A stretch of 64,000 nt of DNA from Corythucha ciliata. Lineage: Eukaryota; Arthropoda; Insecta; Hemiptera; Tingidae. How positions within the stretch are numbered: position 1 is the stretch's first letter; each line of letters begins with the position of its first letter. The stretch is taken from the NCBI GenBank assembly GCA_038030265.1, contig CM075937.1, positions 30,298,198 through 30,362,197 on the forward strand, read 5' to 3'. A program made the position numbers and the translations under genes. The notes below the pieces were generated by a model, which saw only the letters and a list, made by a program, of their open reading frames with translations, searched no databases and was not told where the DNA came from. Shown one piece after another: positions 46,250-55,624 of this stretch.

Positions 46250-46256
46250 ATTGACG

Positions 46257-46495
46257 TTATCTCAATTTTAGCCGCGAATTATTAATTTATCTCAATTTTA
46301 CCCTACATTAGCTATTTTTTCAATTTGCGCCCTGAATTAGCCTTTTTTAATCAATTTTAGCCGCTATGTTGCCTTCAAAATCCGCAAATAGATGATCCTC
46401 TATTTTAGCCGCGAACTGGCGTTTTTCTCAATGTTAGCCGTGAGTTAATGATTTTTTTCTGTTTTTGCAGTTTATTAGCGATTTTCCACACCAAG
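46257..46495 (+). repeat. 30-bp array continues, plus orientation
   Basis: This is the continuation of the 44.1-kb array after the inserted element, for example CTCAATTTTAGCCGCGAAT at 46,261. Confidence 0.8.
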
Positions 46496-46499
46496 TAAC

Positions 46500-46780
46500 T
46501 GCGCTGCTGAAACTGTAAAAAAGCGCTAATTTACTGCTAAAATTGAGAATGAGAGCTAATTTCCTACAAAAATGGAAGAAAACGCTAATTCAACGCTAAA
46601 ATACAGAAAAAAGATGACTCGCACAGCTAGGAGTGAGAAAAACGCTAATTAGTGGACTCTAAAACAAGTGTTAATAAATTATTGCTTCTAGAATTGAGAA
46701 CAACGCTAATATTCACAGATAAAATAATGCAGAAAACATTTCACGGATAAAGTTGAGAAAAATCGTTAGTTCACGGGTAA
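46500..46780 (-). repeat. 30-bp array, minus orientation
   Basis: The unit now reads GCTAATTTACTGCTAAAATT on the plus strand, the inverse of the preceding block. The switch of orientation falls within about 20 bp of 46,495. Confidence 0.8.
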
Positions 46781-47243
46781 AGGTCTATTCATACACATCA
46801 GTGCAGTGAACGGGACGTGTCCGGCACGTGAAATTTGTCGTCCGTGTTCCTGAAGTACTTGTGTTCACACGGGCCAGTGTCCCGTCCGGCACGTGTCAGT
46901 GGAGTTGTGAAAAGAAAATATTTTTTTTACTTTTTTGACGGTTGAAACATGCTAAATTTCAAGTTATTCATTAATAATTTCTTACCACGCCTACTAGTGG
47001 TATATTTGGCTCCCTCACATGAGCCGCCAGGCGAGGTACCCCGTTCAGTACATTTATTTCTCCATGACCCTTTCCGGACGGGAAGCTTGAAACGTGCAGT
47101 GAACGGGAGGTGCCCCGTCCGTCCCTGCTGACACGTGCCGGATGTTTGTGGACGAGCCTCTCAATTCCCATATGATAATAGTATTTTACTTGCCGGACGG
47201 GGCACGTCCCGTTCACGGCACTGATGTGTGTGAATATAGACCT
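46781..47243. mobile_element. PIF/Harbinger-like MITE, TAA target duplication
   Basis: Inverted ends AGGTCTATTCATACACATCA and the complement at 47,220-47,243 bound a 463-bp element. TAA flanks both sides (46,778-46,780 and 47,244-47,246), the usual PIF/Harbinger target. ACGGGACGTGTCC-type subterminal repeats recur several times inside. Confidence 0.8.
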
Positions 47244-47246
47244 TAA

Positions 47247-47680
47247 TACTGAGAAAAAGCTTATTCGTGGTTTTTGGAGTGGCTGCCAAATGAGGGAAAA
47301 AGCACTTATTTGCTATTAAAATTGAGCACGAGCGCTAAATTGCTACAAACATGGGGAAAAGCGCTAATTATTCACACCTGAAACACAGAACAAGTATACC
47401 TATAAAGGCCCGTTCACAAGCTCTATGTTTTCGTTATGTGATGGAGTCTATGCAACCTATCAAAATGCTTCATTTTTCGAGGAATAAATTTGTTTGGTTG
47501 CATAGACTCCACACAACGCAAACGTAGAGCTTGTAAGCGCTAATTTGCCTGTAAAGCGAGAAAAACGCTCCTTCGCAGAATAACTATTAAACGCGTTTAT
47601 CTGCTGATACAATAAATTGGAAAAAATAAATAATCCGTGGTTAAAACTCGGAAAAGGCACTAATTCGTGGATAAAATTAG
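47247..47680 (-). repeat. 30-bp array, minus orientation, with a small foldback element
   Basis: Minus-oriented units flank a palindromic MITE at about 47,405-47,535. In that element ACAAGCTCTATGTTTTCG pairs with CGCAAACGTAGAGCTTGT, and GGAGTCTATGCAACC pairs with GGTTGCATAGACTCC. Confidence 0.75.
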
Positions 47681-48199
47681 AATTTTGTGTTTTTTTTAGG
47701 GTGGGTTAATCAATCACCGGATTTCTCATGAAATAGCAATCCCTCGGATATAACTTTGCATTACTGTTTACAAAAAGGCCCATAGCAACCAGACTTATCC
47801 CAGCTTTGTCTGTAAAATAAGTGCATTGATAAACGCACCCTTAATCAAATTTTCAAAATTTAACGTCTAATAAAATACAACACATACACACATACTTCCA
47901 TTCCTTTGGGAACATGGAAACAAATAATGTGTGATGTGCGAATGAATAACTAAAAATAAATCGACAGTGGAAATTAATTTTGTGTGCCTAATGTTTTAAT
48001 TCGCGAGAAATTAAATATTTTTGGCCTGTCTTATATCCTCGAAAATGAGGGGCAATCAATACATTTGAGCCATTTCGTCCCTCTCCGTAACAAACGCCAA
48101 ATTAAATAGTTAGGGAAGGGCACACCAGAGTGCTCTTTGACGGGAACGAGGAATGCAACCCACTTTCTACCTCATTCTTTTCCCGATGTCCCATCCAGT
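47681..48199. other. Upstream flank of ATF4, no feature
   Basis: This AT-rich intergenic sequence presumably contains ATF4 promoter elements, but I cannot point to a specific site. Confidence 0.35.
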
Positions 48200-48435
48200 G
48201 CAAGCGTTAATTTATTTTCCTCTCTTCAATATAGGTTGAGATTGAAGTATTAAAGTTTTTCGAAACAGTTTTAAAATCGCGTATTGTCTGAGTTGTAAGA
48301 TATAATTTTTCTGCTGGAAGATCCGAAAGGAAAACACCATTATGCCGTTCTAAGTGCGTTCGTCGCGGAGCTGCACACTCGCTCACAACAGCGCAAACAC
48401 AGCGTCGTTGTGTCCACACAAGCCTTCAAAATGAG
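48200..48435 (+). other. ATF4: Candidate ATF4 first exon (5' leader)
   Basis: The exon ends in a strong donor ATGAG/GTGAGT at 48,435. Joining it to the acceptor at 57,842 yields a leader in which a 4-codon uORF1 (48,342) lies 89 nt before the uORF2 ATG at 57,849. That closely resembles the vertebrate ATF4 leader. The ATG at 48,431 reads ATG AGT GCC GCC ATG after splicing and would extend uORF2 by four codons. The transcription start is not located, so the left boundary is approximate. Confidence 0.65.
48342..48353 (+). promoter_or_regulatory. ATF4 uORF1 (three residues, then stop)
   Basis: ATG CCG TTC TAA encodes Met-Pro-Phe. In vertebrate ATF4 mRNA, uORF1 is also a three-residue frame that permits reinitiation downstream. 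The assignment depends on the 48.2-48.4 kb exon belonging to ATF4. Confidence 0.6.
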
Positions 48436-49380
48436 GTGAGTTTTATTATATTTATATATTAATTAATTCGGCCGGCCGAGTTGATCAAAAAGGGGCGTAA
48501 CACGATGTTGAAAAATTCATTCGAGTGTGCCGTATGGTTATGGGTTATGGGCCTGCAGGTGTAGTGAGAGGGAGGAGTTCAGGTGCTTCATGTGCTGGCC
48601 AGACCATAGGCTTAGGACAAGGAGGATAGTTATGATTAAACCTAAAAATTTGATCGTTATTGAAAATTAAACACGTTCAAAGGCCATACGATGACATTTC
48701 GTTAATCCTCGATAAAACATGTTTTGGTGAAATCCATCTTTAAAAGTTGGAACTGAAAGCGGCTCTTGAAACACGTGACCCTCCCCTTTGATAAATCATA
48801 CCATTCAACGCTGGTCATACGATAACCTTTTCCGTCTTGTATGCCATGATTACAAGTCAAAACATACCGAGTCAGGGACCCATAACAAAATAATTTAGTA
48901 CAAAATTATTATTGAACCTGTTGAAGTTCTTATCTCGCTATGGGATCGCCTTTCTTGTTGTAAAACTAACTAACGCTCGAAAAACTAATATGACTATTAA
49001 AATATTGTACTTGAAAACTGGGTAGGACCGCGAAGTTAGTTATCCTACGTGATATTGAGGGGGTTTTGTGGTGAATGAGGACCCAGGAGTTGTATTTTGC
49101 TCCCATGAAAGTATAAGAGCTTAATCCTAGGGCTTGGCTCCCGGCCACAAAATGGACTTGCTTGGTTATTTTGGAATTCACCGCACCTGTTCTTAGCAAA
49201 AAGAAAAAAAAAAACATTTTGACCGACCCACGAACAATCTACTGCAATAATTTTTGTTGTAGGCCATCTACTCTTTCTAAACATTCTTCTTTTGTGCTGG
49301 GAGTGTTGATATAATTGTTACATCTAATTATGTGCTTCTGTAGCCTTAAATGTTAAAACCTTTATTTTCGAAGCGATGTT
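48436..49380. other. First ATF4 intron, unassigned part
   Basis: No gene is recognised. The frames at 48,966-49,284 on the minus strand have no domain or splice support. Confidence 0.4.
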
Positions 49381-49506
49381 AGGCCAGCCGCAATTTGAGG
49401 CCACGCGTGGGTCACCCAAGCTCAAAAAAACAGTTGAAAATGGTTAGTCTTTCAACTGTTTTTTAAGCTTGGGTGACCTACGCGAGGGCTCAATTTGCGG
49501 CGGGCC
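49381..49506. repeat. Palindromic MITE
   Basis: AGGCCAGCCGCAATTTGAG at the left end pairs with CTCAATTTGCGGCGGGCCT at the right, and GGGTCACCCAAGCT pairs with AGCTTGGGTGACC. The element is about 126 bp with a very short loop. Confidence 0.85.
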
Positions 49507-49652
49507 TTTCTTGAAATGTGTTCTTGGCTCCTCAAACATTGCGCCGGCGTGACAGGAAAAATTGCGTCTACTCCTATATCCAACACCCCTCCCCCCTCAT
49601 TCATGATGAATCGGTTGGTTTGAATGATTTGGCTCCGACAAAATGAACTATA

Positions 49653-51722
49653 CAGGGTGTTAACGTTAAGGTCGCACCACCGGCCAGGGTTCGATTCTGC
49701 AACTCATTTGCGGCAAAAGTTGTCCTCTGCAAAAAAAAATTTCACTCCGCACGAAGTCCGACTTTTTCACTTTTAAGATTTTTTTCGTGTTATAGACATC
49801 ATGTTACTAAAACGACTGTAACTCGCTTATTTCTGGCCGAAAATCAAATCTGAATACACCGTTGGAATGAGCGTTAAATTTACCATCTTCCCAGTGCTAA
49901 ATATTATTTTAAATGTAGGATTCAGGGGACGAAAAATGAGCATGAGTAGTAAAATGTGAGGAATTACGAAAATTTGCAGAATTTTCAAACGTTTTCAACT
50001 CCGACTGAATCTGTCGGTTAATCGTAGACTGCAATCTTAAAAGTTGGTGTAGAACCTCAGCTTTTATTAGGTCTAGTCATTTTTTAAATTAAAAAATCGA
50101 ATACATAGGTGGGAAAACCGCGTCTGATTGAAAAAAAATAGGTGTTTTTTTATCTTGCTCAATTATTCAATGACTGCCAAATCTTCACAGTTTGGTGGAA
50201 TAAGGGGTGGGTTTTACTTGTTTTTTCTCGCTGAATCGAGTAGCGGTTGGCGCGCATATCACGCTAGCGCTAAATCGGGTGGTGCATATGTGGCTCATGA
50301 AATAGGAGAGCTAGGGGAATAGGGGTAGTCTGGTGTTATGTTTAAAAATGAATTTATTTTCCACTAAGGGTTGCTATTTGTGGGAAAAGTCCGAGTATCT
50401 CTAATAACAACGAGAGAACATGCGAGAAACGACGAACAAGAGCTACTTTATTCACCTCAGCATTTCTGTGTGTCCGCTATTTTGGTTTAGGCATATGCGG
50501 CGAACCTCATCCACTGCTCCTTCTGAAACCTCTGGATTCCGCCTTTCTTAGTTACTGCATGTGAATCCTATCCAGCAGATCCTCGATCTCAGGATGTTTT
50601 TCACCATATCTTTATAAACTCCTGTTTTAAGTCCCTCTACAAACGTTAGCCGAGAAGGGTAAGATCCGGTCTTCTAGGAGGCCATAGAATTGGTCCTCTG
50701 AATCCAATCAACGTGTAAAAAAATGCGTTCACTTGGGAGTGATAAATCTCGTACTCTGATTACTCGGAGCGCTTTACTGTAACTGCAAGTAAACGCCGAT
50801 CATGATTACCTCGGAGCATAGTTCATCAAATAGGTAGAAAGAGTTTCTAGAGGATCTGCTTGAGGATTAGCGTATTCGGCGATCAAATCAGGCAGAATCA
50901 TTGGGTTTTAGAACGGATAGTGGGGACCAACACGAAGGACACACCGAAAATATGCCAAAGTGAATAAAATAGCTCTTGCTTGTCTTTTCTAGATGTTACC
51001 ATCAGACGGTCTATTCCCGAATTGCGTCCCTTAGTAGAAACGGAATCCTTTTTAAAATATTAAACATCGTATTACCCCTATTCCCCTAGCTCAACTAATT
51101 GATGAGCATCGTTAGCACCACCATTCGATTCAGCCACAGAAAAAACAAACATAAAACAGGCGTATCCCACCCTTTGTTCCACCAAACTGTGAAGATTTGG
51201 CAGTCATTAAAATAATTGAGTAAAATAAAAAAAAGCACCTAGTTTTTCAATCAGACGCGGTTTCTCACCTATTCGATTTTTTAATTAAAAAAAATGACTA
51301 GACCTAAAGAAAGCTGAGGTTGTACACCAACTTTTAAGATTGCAGTGTACGATTAACTGACAGATTCAGTCGGAGTTGAAAACGTTTGAAAATTCTGCAA
51401 ATTTTCGTAATTTCTCACATTTTACTACTCGGGCTTATTTTTCGTCCCCTGAATCCTACATTTGAAATATTATTTTGCATTGGGAAAATGGTAAATTTAA
51501 CGCTCTTTCCAACGGTGTATTCAGATTTGATTTTCGGCCAGAAATAAGCGAGTTACAGTCGTTTTAGTAACGCAATGTCTATAACACGAAAAAAATCTTA
51601 AAAGTGAAAAAAGTCGGACTTCGTGCGGGGTGAAATTTTTTTTTGCAGAGGACAACTTTTGCCGCAAATGAATTGCAGAATCGAACCCTGGCCGGTGGTG
51701 CGACCTTAATGTTAACACCCTG
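49653..51722. mobile_element. Second CAGGGTG foldback transposon
   Basis: The ends CAGGGTGTTAACGTTAAGGT and ACCTTAATGTTAACACCCTG are inverted and flanked by TA (49,651-49,652 and 51,723-51,724). The arms are about 650-680 bp. The centre (about 50,340-51,060) holds a transposase relic on the minus strand. The arm sequence is unrelated to that of 22,198-24,062, apart from the CAGGGTG end, so this is a second family of the same design. Confidence 0.82.
50440..51000 (-). pseudogene. Tc1/mariner-type transposase relic
   Basis: Minus-strand translation gives FRGPILWPPRRPDLTLLG, matching the RGPxxWPPRSPDLTPLDFFLWG-type catalytic block of this transposase group. Downstream come VYKDMVK and VDEVRRICLNQNSGHTEML, the expected C-terminal block. 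Internal stops and frame changes show it is dead. Confidence 0.65.
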
Positions 51723-51724
51723 TA

Positions 51725-52019
51725 TAACAATAATAAAGAAAACGGACCAAAATAAAAACACGGCAGTTGACCATTTGAACGCGAAATTAAATTAAATTAA
51801 AAATTATACGCAAAAAGGGGGGAAACAAACTTTTCAAAAGGCACAAAAGTTAATATTTTCGTGGTATTGAGTTCAAACATTTTTTCCCGTTTAATTTTTC
51901 TGCTTCGCGGTGCCATGACAACACATAACAAAACTGTCTCATTCCTACTTCATCACTTACTCGCCCACTACGCGGCCGAGTCACTCGGCCGAGCTACTCG
52001 GTTGGTGTAATTGGGCCTT
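51725..52019. other. ATF4 first intron, unassigned
   Basis: Nothing is recognisable apart from a repeated CGGCCGAG motif near 51,972-51,990. Confidence 0.35.
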
Positions 52020-52330
52020 TAATTAGTGCTTGTTCTCAATTCACACGTGAATCAGCGTTTTCCATAAATAGAATTAGCGCTTTATCTTAATTTCAGCGGT
52101 GAATGAACCCTTTCTCTCAATTTCAGCCCCGAATCCGAATGAGCGCTTTTTCGCAATTTTAGCCATTAATATTAGCGCCCTTTCGGTACCTTCAGCCGCG
52201 TACTTGCCCCTAAGTACAGCACATTAGCGCGCCTTCTTAATTTTAGCCGCCTAAGGATCTACTGAAACGGGGCATTAGCGGTTCTTTCAATTCCAGCCTT
52301 GTTCGTAAGCATTCTCCAAGTACAGCGCTA
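52020..52330 (+). repeat. 30-bp repeat block, plus orientation
   Basis: About nine units are present, for example TTAGCGC followed by TTCTTAATTTTAGCCGCC near 52,226. They pair in opposite orientation with 53,240-54,145. Confidence 0.7.
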
Positions 52331-53239
52331 CGTTGGCAAAACGTTCCATTTTCGTTGCTGACGACCCGTTATAAAGGCGATTTGACCGGGACCGGAAAAA
52401 ACAGACTTAAAATTGCCGCCCCCATATTCGTGAACATAAAAATCCCCATTTTTCCATATTTCAGCTTTTCGAATGGACCGGGGTGGTCCGACCCGCTTAC
52501 CCTCGGTACGCTTTTGATCGGGGGAATATTTTCTGGATGCGCTGTTTTTTTCTTTTTAAATTAATTAGTCCCCCCCAAAAAATCCAAATTGCAGGCATTC
52601 TTCCGGAAAAGTTTGCTCCTAGTCAGAACTGTACTTCTGTTTACATTCGGTAGCATGGATTCTGATTTCATTGCTCAATACCTTGTTTAGTTCCCAAAGA
52701 TAACCATTACAGCTGAAAAATAGAAGGAAAAATAATAGCGCAGAATTTGCGATGTCACAGAAAAAAAAGGAGCGGCCGATACAAATAGTCGCGATGGGGT
52801 AAGTGCACCCATAAATCCGGCCATGTCAGCAAGCAGCAGGCTCCGGCATCCTCACAAATTATTTTCTCTTTTAAGCTGCGTTTCGTTTTTTGCTCTCGAC
52901 AGCTAAAACTCGCCAGTCTAAACGGGCCAGAGAAAGTCTAGGGAGAGCACCTGGCACTCTCAGAGAGTTCAACTCTCGACACTCTCACGTGTAATAGCAC
53001 CATTAGATCGTGTTCGTTGTTGCTTTTTTAGAGATAAGAAGTCTTCATTAACGCTTTTTCATGAAACTTCTTTTAGCCCTAAGTCGAGACAATTTTGTTC
53101 CAACGAATCACAATTAATGAAGTGGAGTACAAACATTTAGAAGGCGCCTGAATTTGTCACCCCTCAGAAATTCGTGCTCCAGGGCAGTGGCCCCTCCAGC
53201 CTCGTAGGTTAATCTGGGTCTGGATATTTGTGGTTAACA
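52331..53239. other. Spacer between convergent repeat blocks
   Basis: About 0.9 kb holds no recognised gene. A 69-codon plus frame at 52,355-52,564 has a hydrophobic C-terminus but no homology I recognise. Confidence 0.4.
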
Positions 53240-54145
53240 CTGACGAAAAGTGCTCATTCACGGATAAAATTTAGAAAACTCTATCGAGTTTTCTCGGCCT
53301 AAAAGACTGACAACAGAGAAAAAGCACGAATTCTTGGCTAAAATTCGAAAAATTGCTAATTTGTGGCCCAAATGGAGAAAAGAACTAATAAACGTCTATA
53401 ATAGTGAAAAAGTGCTGATTTGCGGCTGAAATGAATGAAAAGTGCTTATTCGCGGTTAAAGTGAGAAGACGCTAAATCGGATCCTTGAGGGAACTTTGCG
53501 AAAACAATTAAGAAAAACGCTAATTCGTGTGTGAAATGAGGAAGTAACATAAAAAATAAAAATCGCTGGAAACATTTTTGTTCGAAAGAAAATGGCTAAA
53601 TATGACAAGGAATTGAATATTAGTGCGTAAATGATTGATTTCAATGTGTAGTGAAATAATAAAACTTGCCAATTTTTGTTGTTACCTTAAACGGCCGGTC
53701 CGTGACTCGTGACGTAGTTAAGGCGTTGTGACCCCGCCCAACCCTCCACATCATGGCTGTTATCATGTCTTGCCCCTTCTTGTCCATCCAGTTTATCCTA
53801 AGTCCTATTGTTTGATTTGTGGGCAGCTATTCTGATGGTTATGCCAATTCTGTTATTACGTCATCAGTCTATCTAGCCTATTTCAAATGGGTCCTGCAAC
53901 CCAATAGTTTTAAAAATTAATAAAAAAAATGGGGCCTGATTTTCTTTGAACGGATCGTGTTTTCATGAGTTTTGGTAACCAAGCTATCACGACGGCATGA
54001 TTTTGAAAAATGTGTAACTTCCTCATTAGAGAGAAAAACGCTCATTCGCGTATAGAGTTGAGGAAATACGCTAATTCTTGGCTATAATTGGTAAATAGCG
54101 CTTACTAGCCGATAAAATTGAGAAAATGTGCTAATTCGGGCCGGA
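53240..54145 (-). repeat. 30-bp repeat block, minus orientation, interrupted by a MITE
   Basis: Units such as TTCGCGGTTAAAGTGAGAAG are in inverse orientation to 52,020-52,330. MITE copy 2 (53,536-54,026) is inserted in it. Confidence 0.75.
53536..54026. repeat. MITE with ATGAGGAAGTAACA termini, copy 2
   Basis: This is a full-length relative of 34,512-35,004 in the same orientation (491 against 493 bp), with high identity through the interior. Both copies sit inside degenerate tandem arrays. Confidence 0.9.
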
Positions 54146-55278
54146 AACCCGATTCGAGTGGTTTCCGAAGGTAACTTCGTAGAGAAAAATTCATTATTTA
54201 ACGCTACGTAAATAGTAGGTATATTTTTTATTTAGAGGCTACAAGGGGCCTCCTAGTGTTATCCGCCCTGGGTCCCGATAGGTGTAGGTCCGCCACTGTT
54301 TTCAAAACCGAATTTGTGTGGACTTGACACCCTCCAATTTTGCAGAGTTGATCAGTCCCCTGATTAATTTTCATTAAGATCACTTCATCTTGAAGAGATT
54401 GCTCGCGATATAGCCTGAAAAATGGCCTGCTTTAAGGAGCAGGAGAGCTTTTGCTCTAAAATATAATTTTCAATTCCAAGAGAAATCCCGGATAATTTTG
54501 TCGTTGTTTCTGCAAATTGCCCGCTGAACGCAAACTATAGTTATAACGGTGATAATTTACTAGTTTTCCTTTTTTTTGTAGAAGCGTCAAAGTTCATTGC
54601 GTTCCTTGTTCAAATATGATCCAAATCCTAAAGGCGAATGAAAGTACCTAATTCATTTCAGTTTGTTATAGACTCATTTTGTAGAAAGTAGGCCACGCGT
54701 AAAACTTGTTGAAGGGGAGTGGTTAAGCTTCAAGCTTCTCGTGTCCCATCCTGAACGAAGAAAATAAATGAGTCGGCTTCATGCATAAAATAAAACAGCC
54801 TGTTTTCAACCTGTCGTTAGAGGCTTGTGAGAGTTATCATTTGCAGTGTATTTAATAGCTGAGAAACAACCAGCCCAGGGCAAATAATTTCTTAGTTAAA
54901 TGAAGTGACGTCAAGTGACAACAACGGAATCAATATTTCTACCCTTGGGTATCAGTATTGTTTTTCCATTGGGCGTCTCGGACCTGTTCGCAGGCTTACT
55001 ACGACTTTAAGCGTCCTATGGTCATAGGAATGTTGAGAATGGCGCTGGCAGCGGACACAAGCAATGTGTTTCGACTAGTTGCCGAAACGTAATACAATGT
55101 ATTGTCGAATCATCTATTCTCGTATACTGGAGGATTTTGTTTTAGGACGAAGGACATTCAACTTTACTGACTTATATGATCGCATAAATACTGTTGAAAG
55201 TACATTTTTGCCGCGTAAAAGTCTCCCAGTGCGCGAGGATTTATAATGCTAAATTTTTCTACTTTACCCTCCCAAACC
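54146..55278. other. ATF4 first intron, unassigned
   Basis: I see no gene, RNA or clear repeat boundary in this stretch. Confidence 0.4.
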
Positions 55279-55450
55279 TAAAGTTGCGTTTACATCGAAG
55301 TGTCCTGCGACACTTCTCTCTAGACTTTGAGTGTAAAGTGTCAAACATAAATTGCTTTACTGCATAAGCACTGATAAAAATGTCTATAAAGTTGTGTTTA
55401 CACCAATGCGATTTGTGTGAGACTCTAAAATCGGTGTAAACGCATCTTTT
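55279..55450. repeat. Small MITE
   Basis: AAAGTTGCGTTTACATCGA at the left end and ATCGGTGTAAACGCATCTTT at the right form imperfect inverted termini of an element of about 170 bp. A further internal GCGTTTACA-type repeat lies near 55,394. Confidence 0.65.
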
Positions 55451-55624
55451 GACTAGGAAACGTATTCCAAAATTTTTTTAATTCGGGAACCGTGATTTTT
55501 TTTTAATAATTGAGAACATTCGGGGTACATGACTCAGCATCATCTCTGTCCTTTTTTGTACCTGACAATATATCGGTTAGCTTGATGGATACTCAATTCC
55601 CCCGCAAGACAGATAGTTTGAAAA

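Noticed and set aside
49675..49700. tRNA B-box-like GGTTCGATTCTGC in the CAGGGTG element arm
   Set aside because: No A box at tRNA spacing; the match occurs in both arms only because they are inverted copies.
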